Shown here: positions 1-8,005 of the stretch, piece by piece
Layout of the letters: every line of letters starts with the position of its first letter
How positions within the stretch are numbered: the first letter of the stretch is position 1
Source of the DNA: a virus
Virus record (IMG/VR): IMGVR_UViG_3300043775_000685
Location: 1 to 26,869 of that record
Strand: one strand, 5' to 3'
Length of the DNA stretch: 26,869 bases
Program-made: the position numbers and the translations under genes
The notes under the pieces: model-generated
Told to the model about the DNA's origin: nothing
Database searches by the model: none
The model's input: the letters and a program-made list of their open reading frames with translations, nothing else

Positions 1-1
1 C

Positions 2-1273
2 GCACCAACAACGCAAAATTTTATCGAAAAAGGTCTATATCTTAACTCAGACCTTTACTCCATTATCAACTTAATCATTAACAAAGTCAGCACCGCGCCG
101 ATAGTTGTTTATGAGGTTAAGGACCAAAAGGCTTTAAATTACTACAAATCCATGAGCCGAAACTTTGAGAACTCAGGCGCTAAGTTTCAAGCCGAGAGAC
201 TCAAGACCAAAGCTTTGGAAGAGGTCCACATTCCTGAACTTGAAAAGCTATTTAAAAAGCCAAACGAGTTTCAAACTTGGGATAACCTTTTAAAAGAAAT
301 TGCTGCATTCCGTCTTATTACTGGCAACGCTTACATTTATGGCGCTAGACGTGGAGAGCAACCAAACGCTCCAATCATTGCATTGTATTCTTTGCCTGCA
401 CAGTACATGGAAATTATAAGCGGTGGTTTAAACCAGCCGATTAAGGAATATCGATTGACATACAATGGCTACGACAGAATCGACGCTGCAAACGTGGGCC
501 ACCTAAAAAATATTAATCTAAGTTACCAAGCTGGTACCGCTAATCACCTTTACGGCGCATCGCCTTTGCGTTCAGCAGTTCGCGACCTTACCACGTCAAA
601 CGACGGTAAGCAAGCGCTTTTATCTATGCTTCAAAACATGGGTGCAAGAGGTATCTTAACAGGGGACGGAACGGTTAACATTACCCGAGAGCAAGCGCAA
701 GGACTGAAGGAGGATTACGCGCACAATTACCAAGGCGCAACAAGGGCTGGCGACGTTATTATAACTCCAGCCAAACTTTCTTGGGTGCAGATGGGAATGA
801 ATGCAGTGGATATGTCAATACTTGACACCCAAAAGGTAATTTTGCGTTCTTTATGCCGCGTTTACGGCGTTGACGCAAAGCTTCTTGGCGATACTGAGGC
901 AAGTACTTTCAACAATACTGAAACTGCTTATAAGGCCCTAATTAATAACGTAGTTCGTCCTTTGCATATTGAAATCCGAGACGTGCTTAACAACTGGCTT
1001 TTGCCTTCTTATGGCAACAAAAATCTATTCCTAGATTTTGATTACATGGCTTATCCTGAAATGCAGGACGACATGGACAAACTTGTTGGACAATTGTCTC
1101 AGGCTTGGTGGCTAACTCCAAACGAAAAGCGTGCGGCCATGAATTACGGAGAATATCAAAATATTTTGATGGAACAGCCATTTATTCCGCAGGGATTAAT
1201 GACTTTGGCTGAGTTCTCAGCGCAACCAGTTGACGACCTAGAAAATTTGGGAGACTATGCCCAAACCAACTAA
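2..1273 (+). CDS. Phage portal protein, HK97-like (5' partial)
   Basis: The portal forms the dodecameric ring at the capsid vertex through which DNA enters and leaves and to which the neck attaches. The reading frame is open from the left edge of the window, so the gene starts upstream. An internal ATG at 152 is not the real start, because the upstream codons read as good portal sequence (LNSDLYSIINLIINK, then STAPIVVYEV). The body has the familiar portal features: LITGNAYIYGARRG, SLPAQYMEI, an LYGASPLRSA segment, and near the C-terminus a SILDTQKVILRSLCRVYGV helix with the following TEASTFNN segment. It overlaps the next gene by 17 nt, which suggests translational coupling. Position directly before a minor head protein, protease and capsid gene agrees. 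Terminase should lie left of the window. Confidence 0.93.
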   Translation, partial: APTTQNFIEKGLYLNSDLYSIINLIINKVSTAPIVVYEVKDQKALNYYKSMSRNFENSGAKFQAERLKTKALEEVHIPELEKLFKKPNEFQTWDNLLKEIAAFRLITGNAYIYGARRGEQPNAPIIALYSLPAQYMEIISGGLNQPIKEYRLTYNGYDRIDAANVGHLKNINLSYQAGTANHLYGASPLRSAVRDLTTSNDGKQALLSMLQNMGARGILTGDGTVNITREQAQGLKEDYAHNYQGATRAGDVIITPAKLSWVQMGMNAVDMSILDTQKVILRSLCRVYGVDAKLLGDTEASTFNNTETAYKALINNVVRPLHIEIRDVLNNWLLPSYGNKNLFLDFDYMAYPEMQDDMDKLVGQLSQAWWLTPNEKRAAMNYGEYQNILMEQPFIPQGLMTLAEFSAQPVDDLENLGDYAQTN

Positions 1274-2048
1274 AAAGGACCTAGCGCTTGCAAAGCAATT
1301 GGACGCATTGCAGAGACGTTACGAGCAGCGATACGAGAAGCAAATTTACACTGCTTTAAAAAAGCAAATGCAACCGTATTTGGATGCTATTAAAGAAGCG
1401 GACGCAAATATTAACCGATTTGATTTAATAACTCCAGCGCCATTGGCGGACGTATTGGAAAATCTTTTTGTCGTTGCTGGCACCGCTTATGCCGAGGCAA
1501 TGTATAACGCAATCCAGCCACCAACTAAAGCAACCAAAGAAGCTTTGCGAGCAGGCTGGCGCGACTTTATGCGTCTGTTTGCAATTAGAAATCTGCCTCA
1601 AACTTTAATTCAGATTAACGAGACCAGTCAAAAGATAATCCGAAATATTGTTTTAGGTGGATTAAGTGAGGGCCTTGGAACGCTTCAAATTGCTAGCATA
1701 ATTCAAGAAACAATTACGACTGTATTTACCAACCGAGCCAAGCTAATTGCTAGGACAGAAATGGCAATTGCTACCAACAACGCAGCAATGCAGTCGGCAG
1801 CAACTTCGGATTTTATGTATGAAAAGAAATGGATTCCAGCGACGGACAACAGAACAAGACCTGACCACGCTGCCATGCTTAATAAGCCTTGGATTCCGTT
1901 TGACGAAAACTTTATTGTAGGCGGTGACGAAATGAGGCAACCAGCAGACGGAACGCAAGGCGCTGGAGCGGACCAAATTTGTAATTGCCGCTGCAAAGTT
2001 GTTTTTAGAATTATGAGAGACGTTGACGGCTTACCAATTAGAAAATGA
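1257..2048 (+). CDS. Minor head protein, SPP1 gp7 / Mu gpF-like
   Basis: A 263-residue head morphogenesis protein of the SPP1 gp7/Mu gpF family. These are minor capsid proteins present in a few copies near the portal and needed for head assembly or DNA ejection. The N-terminal half is helical and charged. The C-terminal domain (roughly residues 150-256) carries the family signature: NRAKLIARTEMAIATNNA, then KKWIPATDNRTRPDHAAM, a tract ending in GGDEMRQPADG, and a terminal CNCRCKVVF cysteine cluster. The start overlaps the portal gene by 17 nt, and the stop overlaps the next start (ATGA at 2045-2048), so three genes are chained. Confidence 0.9.
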   Translation: MPKPTKKDLALAKQLDALQRRYEQRYEKQIYTALKKQMQPYLDAIKEADANINRFDLITPAPLADVLENLFVVAGTAYAEAMYNAIQPPTKATKEALRAGWRDFMRLFAIRNLPQTLIQINETSQKIIRNIVLGGLSEGLGTLQIASIIQETITTVFTNRAKLIARTEMAIATNNAAMQSAATSDFMYEKKWIPATDNRTRPDHAAMLNKPWIPFDENFIVGGDEMRQPADGTQGAGADQICNCRCKVVFRIMRDVDGLPIRK

Positions 2049-2623
2049 TTGCTTACGTTATTAACCTTGACCACCGAAAGGATAAATGGAGGTCGTCAAT
2101 GAATGAGTTGGCGCCGCATTTTAACCTTGAGCGAGTAAGCGCAATTAAACACGACTGGGGTTGGCTAGGACTTGCCAAAACATTTAAGCAGATATTTACT
2201 GAAGCAACTGGAGACGTTTTAATATTTGAGGACGACGCTACTTACCGAGGTTGGTCAACTAATTTAGACGAGGCAATTCAAGACCTGCCAGCTGACTGGG
2301 AAATGCTTATGCTGGGAGCCAATATAAAAGATTCAAGACTTGACAGGATAAGCAAGCGTTTGGTTCGGACTTACGGCTCGTGGACAACTCACGCAATTCT
2401 TTACTCTCACCGCTTTGCAAAAGAAATGGCAGAAATAGACTTGGACATACCAATTGACGAATATTTCAGGACACAAGTGCATCCTAAAGGTAATTCCTAT
2501 ATTTGCGTTCCGTTCCTATCTTTTCAGCGACCAAGTGAAAGCGATATTGAGGTAGGTTATAAAAACTATACAAGCCTATTCGAGGACAGTGAGGCAAAAG
2601 CTTTTCATTTTGTCAATCAATAA
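2045..2623 (+). CDS. Glycosyltransferase family 25-like protein
   Basis: A 192-residue protein resembling GT25 enzymes, which transfer a sugar (often galactose) from a nucleotide sugar to a lipo-oligosaccharide or protein acceptor. Visible family features are the opening VINLDHRKDKW (residues 5-15), a GWLGLAKTF segment, the metal/nucleotide-binding acidic motif FEDDA (EDD at 62-64), THAILYS (115-121), PIDEYF (136-141) and QRPSESDI near the end. It lacks a signal peptide or membrane helix, so it should act in the cytoplasm. The start codon overlaps the minor head protein stop by 4 nt (ATGA), meaning it is co-translated with head genes. The acceptor is unknown; a virion protein or a host surface glycan are both possible. 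Assignment to a glycosyltransferase is confident, the exact specificity is not. Confidence 0.85.
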   Translation: MIAYVINLDHRKDKWRSSMNELAPHFNLERVSAIKHDWGWLGLAKTFKQIFTEATGDVLIFEDDATYRGWSTNLDEAIQDLPADWEMLMLGANIKDSRLDRISKRLVRTYGSWTTHAILYSHRFAKEMAEIDLDIPIDEYFRTQVHPKGNSYICVPFLSFQRPSESDIEVGYKNYTSLFEDSEAKAFHFVNQ

Positions 2624-2636
2624 TTTTATAGGTTTG
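2610..2636 (+). promoter_or_regulatory. Predicted Bacteroidota promoter before the prohead protease/capsid genes
   Basis: TTG at 2610-2612 and TAGGTTTG at 2629-2636, separated by 16 nt, match the Bacteroidota sigma-ABfr consensus (TTG, about 17-20 nt, TAnnTTTG). The element overlaps the 3' end of the glycosyltransferase gene and lies about 40 nt before the protease start. It could boost capsid expression above that of the portal region. The spacer is at the short end. Confidence 0.5.
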
Positions 2637-2677
2637 CTTTTTTTTTTAACCCTTTTATTTTTACAAAAAAAGAGACC

Positions 2678-3391
2678 ATGATTTACAAAAATATAAGCCA
2701 AGGAATTATTGAGGACGTTGACGACGTTAAAGGACTAGTAACTGGTTACTTTTCCGCGTTTAACAATATTGATTCCGACGGCGACGTAATTGTATCAGGT
2801 GCTTACAAGAAAAGCGTTGCAGAAAATGGACCAATGGGACGCAATCGAATCATGCACCTGCTCCAGCATAACCCTTTGATGCCATTGGCTAAGCCTATGG
2901 AGTTAATGGAGGACGCAAAAGGCTTGCGCTTTACCTCTAAAATTACCGAGACTAGCTACGGCAAGGACGTAATAAAGCTTTATGCTGAGGGCGTTTTTAA
3001 CGAGCATTCAGTAGGCTTTGAAATTATCAAATCTGACAACAAAGCTGGATATAGAGAAATTAGAGAAATTAAACTTTGGGAGGGTTCAACTGTTACTTGG
3101 GGAGCCAATCCAAACACACCGATTGAATCAATGAAAAGCTGGGACCAGCCAAAAAGCGAGGAAATGATTGCAAAGTTCTGCGGCATACTTAGAAATGGCA
3201 ACCTTACCGACGAATCAATGATTCAGCTTGAAATCGGATTAAAGCAAATTCAAGAACATTTAAAGGCATTGCAAACAAAATCAGTCCAGTCCGTAGAATC
3301 CGACGCAAGTCAATTCACAAGCGAATTAGACCCGACCTTGGCAATGGCTTTGGAGTTCGAATTTATACCAAAACTTAAAAAATTTATTTAA
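2678..3391 (+). CDS. HK97-type prohead maturation protease (S78/U35)
   Basis: A 237-residue serine protease that is packaged into the prohead and cleaves the scaffold-like N-terminus of the capsid protein. The core spans residues 15-150: VTGYFSAFNNIDSDGDVI, then a strand with the catalytic histidine (LLQHN, H64), KGLRFTSKI, and the nucleophile strand NEHSVGFEI (H110, S111), followed by WEGSTVTWGANP. The C-terminal 80 residues are variable and helical, as usual for the family, where they target the enzyme into the prohead. It is preceded by a 54-nt gap with a predicted promoter and an A-rich leader. The capsid gene follows after 6 nt. Confidence 0.93.
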   Translation: MIYKNISQGIIEDVDDVKGLVTGYFSAFNNIDSDGDVIVSGAYKKSVAENGPMGRNRIMHLLQHNPLMPLAKPMELMEDAKGLRFTSKITETSYGKDVIKLYAEGVFNEHSVGFEIIKSDNKAGYREIREIKLWEGSTVTWGANPNTPIESMKSWDQPKSEEMIAKFCGILRNGNLTDESMIQLEIGLKQIQEHLKALQTKSVQSVESDASQFTSELDPTLAMALEFEFIPKLKKFI

Positions 3392-3397
3392 AACACA

Positions 3398-4600
3398 ATG
3401 GAAGCAATTAAATCACAATTGGATTCAGTACTTGCGAAATTGGAGTCAAACGAAGCTTTGATTTCAGACGTAAAGGCTATGAAAGAAGCTGGTGAGGAGT
3501 TCAGAAAGTCACTTTCTGCCGAGACCGCTAAATTGAACGCAAAAGCTGACGCTCTTCAGGCTCAGCTTGACGGAGTAGATGCAAGAACTCAGGCTGGCTT
3601 TGCTGGTGCTAAGAAAGGTGCAAATTTCTCTTCAGAATTGGAGAAAGCTTTGAGCGGCGAAACTTTCGCTAACTACAAGAGCGGAAACGCTAACAAAGTA
3701 AAGTTGGACCTTGAATTGAAAGGTTCTGACATGACCGTCGGAAACGCTTACACTGGCGAAGTTATCCCAGCAGACAGAGTTCCTGACTTAAAGTTTACTC
3801 CAAACAGAAAAGTAAACGTACGTCAGTTGTTGCCAGTTGGTCAAACTTCTAGCAACCTTATCCGTTTTGTACGTGAGTCAGCTTACGACAACGCTGCTGC
3901 ACCAACTGCTCAAGGTTCTGCAAAGCCTCAGTCCGATTTCGATTTGACCGCAGTAGACAGAAGCATCCGCACAATTCCTACTTTCATGCGTTTGACAAAA
4001 GAGATGTTGGATGATACCCCAGGTCTTATCGCTTACCTTTCTAGCCGTGCGCCTAGCAAATTGTTGAACGTAGAAGATACTCAACTTTTGTACGGAAGCG
4101 GTACAGGTCAAAACTTGCATGGTTTCGCAACTGACGGTTCTGCTTGGACTACTGTTAAATTCGGTACTCTAATCAACAGATTTGACGTTCTTGCTGCGGC
4201 GGTGGTTCAAACTACTAAGAACGAGTATGCACCAAATGCAATCATGATTAACCCTTCTGACTATTTGCAGTTGGTATCTGTTAAGGAAAGCACTGGTGGC
4301 TATATCATTCCTTCTTACGTTACAATGTCAGCTGGTCAAATGTTTATCATGGGCGTTCCAGTTTACGCAATCAATGGCGTTGTTGCTGGTGACTTCTTTG
4401 TAGGTGACTTTGCACTTGGTTCTCAATTGTTTGTTCGTCAGGGCATTACTCTTGAATTCTTTGAGCAGGATGCAGACAACGTAACTAAGAACTTTGTTAC
4501 TGTACGCGTTGAGGAGAGAATTGCTTTGGCAGTTTACACTACTCAATCAATTGTATACGGAACTTTTGCAGCTGCTTTGGCTAACGGTTCCGCAGTATAA
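3398..4600 (+). CDS. Major capsid protein, HK97 fold
   Basis: A 400-residue HK97-type major capsid protein. Residues 1 to about 75 form a charged coiled coil (delta domain) that acts as a built-in scaffold and is normally removed by the adjacent protease. The rest carries the usual features: DRVPDLKFTPNRKVNVRQLL, a RFVRES segment, TFMRLTKEMLDD, LLYGSGTGQNLHGF, INPSDYLQL, MFIMGVPVYAING and a C-terminal EERIALAVY strand. The gene lies between the protease and a clear terminator. Codon use is biased to C/T-ending forms such as AAC, GAC and CGT more than in its neighbours, consistent with very high expression. Confidence 0.95.
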   Translation: MEAIKSQLDSVLAKLESNEALISDVKAMKEAGEEFRKSLSAETAKLNAKADALQAQLDGVDARTQAGFAGAKKGANFSSELEKALSGETFANYKSGNANKVKLDLELKGSDMTVGNAYTGEVIPADRVPDLKFTPNRKVNVRQLLPVGQTSSNLIRFVRESAYDNAAAPTAQGSAKPQSDFDLTAVDRSIRTIPTFMRLTKEMLDDTPGLIAYLSSRAPSKLLNVEDTQLLYGSGTGQNLHGFATDGSAWTTVKFGTLINRFDVLAAAVVQTTKNEYAPNAIMINPSDYLQLVSVKESTGGYIIPSYVTMSAGQMFIMGVPVYAINGVVAGDFFVGDFALGSQLFVRQGITLEFFEQDADNVTKNFVTVRVEERIALAVYTTQSIVYGTFAAALANGSAV

Positions 4601-4625
4601 GTAAATAGGTGTTTGTTTAATGTGA

Positions 4626-4656
4626 AAAGGGTCGCCATTTATGGCGGCCTTTTTTT
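4626..4656 (+). terminator. Rho-independent terminator after the major capsid gene
   Basis: A hairpin with arms GGTCGCCA (4630-4637) and TGGCGGCC (4642-4649), one G-U pair, and loop TTTA is followed by seven T (4650-4656). It sits 26 nt after the capsid stop codon, so it should limit transcription into the glycosyltransferase and connector genes. Confidence 0.88.
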
Positions 4657-4703
4657 ATTTATCTAAAAATCAATACCTTTCAAGAAATCAACAATAAAAA
4701 AGC

Positions 4704-5690
4704 ATGAATATAGTTTTTTTTGTCCACGCTTGGGCAGGGACGCACAACTCAGGAGCCGAGTGGACCGTACAGCATTACGCCAAATATTTTAACCAAAGAG
4801 GTTGCAGTATTGAGGTAATTTTACCCGAAGGCCAAATTTATCCCGATGGTGAAAAGTTTGCGTTTATCAAGTTTATTACTGGCTATTATTCAAACGACTT
4901 TTTTCTAGCCTTACAAAATGCAAGCGTAATATTTACGCATTTGGATAATACAGGCGTTGCGATTAACTGGGCAAGGCAATTTAAAAAGCAATTGATTTTT
5001 TTAAGCCACAACGATTCAGATTATAGGAACGTCAGATTTAAAGCGCAAAATATTCACGTCGTTTATAACAATAAAGCAAACGAAAAGAATGTACAAAACG
5101 GCGCTTATCCAAACGCTTCCATTGTCTGCAAGCCTCCAATTTTTCCTGAGGACGTAAAATATAACCGAAAGCATGGGCAGTATATTACCCTAATTAACTG
5201 CAACGAAAACAAAGGTGGTCAGATATTAATTGAACTTGCCAAGCGATTGCCTAAGCGCAAATTTCTTGGCGTTCTTGGAAGCTACGGCGAGCAAATAATT
5301 GACGACACCTTAAAAAATTTAAAGTACGTGGCCCAAACGCCTGACGTTCATTTAATTTATGGCAAAACAAATATTGTGCTTGTGCCTTCATTTTATGAGT
5401 CTTATGGACGTGTAGGCTTAGAGGCGGCTATTAACAGGCTGCCAGTAATATGCACTCCAACGGACGGATTGAAGGAATGTCTTGGACCTGCTGGCTTGTA
5501 TTTTGACCGTGACGACCTTGACGGAATGGCTGCTAAAATTGAGGAGTTGATGAGCGACGAAATTCTTTACGACTTCCACCAAAACATTATGCGCAACCTT
5601 GCCGAGGAGCGTCTTAAATACCAAGACCAAGAGTTAGAAAGATTCTTTAATTTTATTGTTGACAAAGCAAAGAAACCATACAATGAGTGA
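4704..5690 (+). CDS. Glycosyltransferase family 4-like (GT-B) protein
   Basis: A 328-residue retaining GT-B glycosyltransferase resembling GT4. The N-terminal acceptor domain starts MNIVFFVHAW with NSGAEW (15-20), matching the GG/SGAE loop of the family. The C-terminal donor domain has INCNENKGG (164-172), LGSYGE (191-196) and the signature PSFYESYGRVGLEAA, where E232 and E240 form the E-x7-E motif. No membrane segment or signal is seen. It lies after the capsid terminator and before the connector gene, which it overlaps by 8 nt. It is a second, unrelated glycosyltransferase inside the head module. Substrate and acceptor are unknown; modification of a virion protein is the most economical guess from position, but it is only inference. 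Confidence 0.87.
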   Translation: MNIVFFVHAWAGTHNSGAEWTVQHYAKYFNQRGCSIEVILPEGQIYPDGEKFAFIKFITGYYSNDFFLALQNASVIFTHLDNTGVAINWARQFKKQLIFLSHNDSDYRNVRFKAQNIHVVYNNKANEKNVQNGAYPNASIVCKPPIFPEDVKYNRKHGQYITLINCNENKGGQILIELAKRLPKRKFLGVLGSYGEQIIDDTLKNLKYVAQTPDVHLIYGKTNIVLVPSFYESYGRVGLEAAINRLPVICTPTDGLKECLGPAGLYFDRDDLDGMAAKIEELMSDEILYDFHQNIMRNLAEERLKYQDQELERFFNFIVDKAKKPYNE

Positions 5691-6273
5691 CCTATTATAT
5701 ACACCAAGCAACCTTTCATTTACTGGCTATGCAGTTCAGTTTGCAGACGTTGCACCAGTTACCGAGCCAGTTACATTGGCAGAGGCTAAAGAGTACGCAA
5801 GAATTGACGGCAGCGCTGAGGACTCTTTAATTACCAGCCTTATAAAAGTTTCTCGCCTACATTGCGAGGCGTTTATTGGCAAGGCAATTATCCGCAAGAC
5901 TGTCACAATTGATTCTTTTTCTTTTCCTTACCAGTGGCAGTTGCCTTACGGTCCTTTGGTTTCTGCAAGCGACATAACTAAAGTCGTGACAATTGACCAA
6001 AATAACGTGGAAACTTCTTTAAATTACCAAGTAAACATTGGCTTGTTTCCAAAAATTGTAATTACCAGCGCAAACCAATCATTTAAATTTAAAATGGTTT
6101 ATACTGCTGGATTTACAACGGTTCCCGAGGATATTAAGCTTGCCATTAAAATGATGGTAAATACAATGTACGAGCGTCGTGAAGACTTTAGCGACCTGCA
6201 GGCGATTCCTTCACCTTTGGGAGTTAAAGCGTTATTAATGCCTTATAAAACTTACAACTGGTTTGGTGCATGA
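5683..6273 (+). CDS. Head-tail connector protein (gp6-like)
   Basis: A 196-residue adaptor of the HK97 gp6/SPP1 gp15 type that forms a ring below the portal. Recognisable are the EPVTLAEAKEYARIDGS opening, the EDSLITSLIKVSRLHCEAFIGKAI helix pair, a strand-rich middle (QLPYGPLVSAS), and a C-terminal VPEDIKLAIKMMVNTMYERRED helix. The ATG at 5683 is preferred over an upstream TTG at 5656 because it overlaps the previous stop by only 8 nt and MSDLLYTP is a natural start. It is followed by overlapping head-closure and neck genes. Confidence 0.85.
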   Translation: MSDLLYTPSNLSFTGYAVQFADVAPVTEPVTLAEAKEYARIDGSAEDSLITSLIKVSRLHCEAFIGKAIIRKTVTIDSFSFPYQWQLPYGPLVSASDITKVVTIDQNNVETSLNYQVNIGLFPKIVITSANQSFKFKMVYTAGFTTVPEDIKLAIKMMVNTMYERREDFSDLQAIPSPLGVKALLMPYKTYNWFGA

Positions 6274-6611
6274 GGACTAATAAAGAACTTAAAGCTGGCG
6301 ATTTACGGGAACGCATTCAGTTTCTTAATCCAACGCTATTTGCGGACGGCTTTGGAGGTTACTACTCTTCGATGGGCGTGACTTATACGTGCTGGGCAAA
6401 AGTTACTAACCTGACAGGAGCGCGACAGAATAGCGAGGACCAAATGGTTATAAAAAACGCTTGGGAAATCATTATTCGAGATAATCCTTTGGTGACTATT
6501 ACCAAGTCGATGCACATTGTTTTTGATGGCAGAACGCTAATTATTGACAATATTATTGACGTGCAGGAATACGACAGAATGATTAAGTTTATTGCTAAAG
6601 AAAGGGACTAA
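6270..6611 (+). CDS. Head-tail adaptor / head closure protein (SPP1 gp16-like)
   Basis: A 113-residue small beta-barrel head closure protein. It has the usual start, AGDLRERIQFL, a central TYTCWAKVTNLTGARQNSEDQ segment, then WEIIIRDNP, and the final DGRTLIIDNIIDVQEYDRMIKFIAKE strand set. Proteins of this family cap the connector ring and keep DNA in the filled head. The start overlaps the preceding stop (ATGA, 6270-6273), and the next gene follows with no gap. Confidence 0.85.
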   Translation: MRTNKELKAGDLRERIQFLNPTLFADGFGGYYSSMGVTYTCWAKVTNLTGARQNSEDQMVIKNAWEIIIRDNPLVTITKSMHIVFDGRTLIIDNIIDVQEYDRMIKFIAKERD

Positions 6612-7055
6612 ATGCTAAGTATTAACTTTGACAAAAAAAGCCTAAACGCCTTTTATAAATATTTAAAGGACTTAGAGGGCGACGTTGCTGACTTTGTACG
6701 TGCAGAGGTGGAGGATTCCATGCTGGCAATTGAGACAGAAGCCGCGTCAAATGTCAGAGTTGATACTGGAGCGCTAAAGCAAAGCATTCAATCAACGCCA
6801 ATTAAAGTGACCAAAAACGAGGTTACTGGAGGAGTTGAAGTAGGTGCATTTTACGCGCCTTACATTGAGTTTGGAACTGGTGGAGGTGTTGTGGTGCCAA
6901 CTGAGTTAAAAACCTTTGCAATGCAATTTAAAGGCACAACTGGACGCAAAAGAAACTTTGATGCTGACCCTTTCTTTTATCCAGCAGTTTTTAAGCAAAG
7001 AAAAGAATTGCCGAAAAATATTGAGCGCACATTAAAAAAATTATTTGAGAAATGA
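6612..7055 (+). CDS. HK97 gp10-like neck/tail component
   Basis: A 147-residue protein of the HK97 gp10 family, found between head-closure and tail-terminator genes in siphoviruses. The diagnostic stretch is ETEAASNVRVDTGALKQSI followed by VGAFYAPYIEFGTG, and later a DPFFYPAV motif. A helical N-terminus precedes it. The start follows the previous stop directly, and the end overlaps the next gene by 4 nt. Confidence 0.87.
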   Translation: MLSINFDKKSLNAFYKYLKDLEGDVADFVRAEVEDSMLAIETEAASNVRVDTGALKQSIQSTPIKVTKNEVTGGVEVGAFYAPYIEFGTGGGVVVPTELKTFAMQFKGTTGRKRNFDADPFFYPAVFKQRKELPKNIERTLKKLFEK

Positions 7056-7477
7056 GAAATATTAAAAAGTTTGTTCGCAAGGCTTACTGGTCTGCTTTAA
7101 ACGGGACTATTACCTACAAAGGTGCGCCAGTGCTTTGCTACGACACCTTTGCTCCTGACGAGGCTAGTTTTCCTTATATTCTTATCACAAATCAGACTCA
7201 GGAGGATGACAAGGATAACCAAGAGTATAACTATATCACCACCATTACTTTGGACGTTGTAACGGCAGGAATTGCGCCTTACGGACGCCTCGACGCGGAC
7301 TCAATTGCGGACTCTATTTTGCAAATTGTTTGCCTTTATCCTGAGAACTATTTAGCGTTAGAAGTTGGCAAAATTGTAACGGCTAAATTGGTCCAGCAGA
7401 CTAGCCTTTCAAGCATTACCGACACAAATATTGTGCATCGGGAAATTATGACAATTGAAAACTGGATTGATGGCTAA
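7052..7477 (+). CDS. Tail terminator / tail completion protein
   Basis: A 141-residue protein with the order and composition of tail terminators (DUF3168/gpU-like): an N-terminal helix, PYILITNQTQEDDKD, a strand region YITTITLDVVT, helix DADSIADSILQIV, and a C-terminal HREIMTIENWIDG strand. Members form a hexamer that caps the assembled tail tube and joins it to the head. The assignment rests on position between the gp10-like and tail-tube genes and on secondary-structure pattern more than a strong motif. Confidence 0.7.
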   Translation: MRNIKKFVRKAYWSALNGTITYKGAPVLCYDTFAPDEASFPYILITNQTQEDDKDNQEYNYITTITLDVVTAGIAPYGRLDADSIADSILQIVCLYPENYLALEVGKIVTAKLVQQTSLSSITDTNIVHREIMTIENWIDG

Positions 7478-7934
7478 GGTTAATGGCTCGGTTTTATTTG
7501 TTTCAGTTGGACTTGACAAAATAGCCAAGTCAACGGCTTACAATTTATCTGCTGAAATGAGCCAGCTGGACAAAATAAGCAACGAGTCAGGATATTTTGC
7601 AGACCACATTTCCAAGCTTGGCTCTTGGTCCTTATCCAGCGACTCACTTTACATTCAAGACGGATTTTCTTTTGGTAATTTATACACCGCTTACGTTAAT
7701 CGCGAGCGCGTTTATTTATCGGTTGGCCAAGACGACAGTCTAACCTTTATCGGACTTGCAACAATTGAATCTTTGAGCCAATCGGGACCAATGGAAGAGG
7801 CTGCAACAATTTCAGCAACTTTTAAAGGTGTTGGCGGACTTTATCCGACAATTTTACCAGCCGAGCGCTTTATTGTTGACGAACTATTTGAGATTATAAT
7901 TGACCAAGACGGAAACTATTTGGTCTATACTTAA
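7470..7934 (+). CDS. Tail tube-like protein, paralogue 1 (with C-terminal extension)
   Basis: A 154-residue protein clearly related to the next gene product. Shared features in the same order: a G-x-V/L-x-V-x-V start, YNLSAEMSQLDKI, then FADHISKLGSWSLSSD, a glycine-tyrosine-threonine (GNLYTAYV) segment, LTFIGLATIESLSQSG, MEEAATISATFKGVGGL. The last 30 or so residues (ILPAERFIVDELFEII and on) have no counterpart in the neighbour. The ATG at 7470 is preferred to a TTG at 7455, and overlaps the terminator gene by 8 nt. This looks like a tail tube protein or a specialised tube subunit; which of the two paralogues forms the bulk tube cannot be read from sequence alone. Confidence 0.7.
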   Translation: MAKVNGSVLFVSVGLDKIAKSTAYNLSAEMSQLDKISNESGYFADHISKLGSWSLSSDSLYIQDGFSFGNLYTAYVNRERVYLSVGQDDSLTFIGLATIESLSQSGPMEEAATISATFKGVGGLYPTILPAERFIVDELFEIIIDQDGNYLVYT

Positions 7935-8005
7935 ATTTTATTGTATTGCATTTTTTGCAAGTCCTTTTATTTTTAAAAAAAATTAGAATTTAAAATCACA
8001 AAAAT

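Noticed and set aside
5656-5682. Upstream TTG start for the connector gene
   Set aside because: It would add nine residues overlapping the glycosyltransferase; the ATG at 5683 is a better start.
7946-7960. Hairpin TTGCA-TTTTT-TGCAA before the tail tube gene
   Set aside because: Only 5 AT-rich pairs and no T tract downstream; not supported as a terminator.
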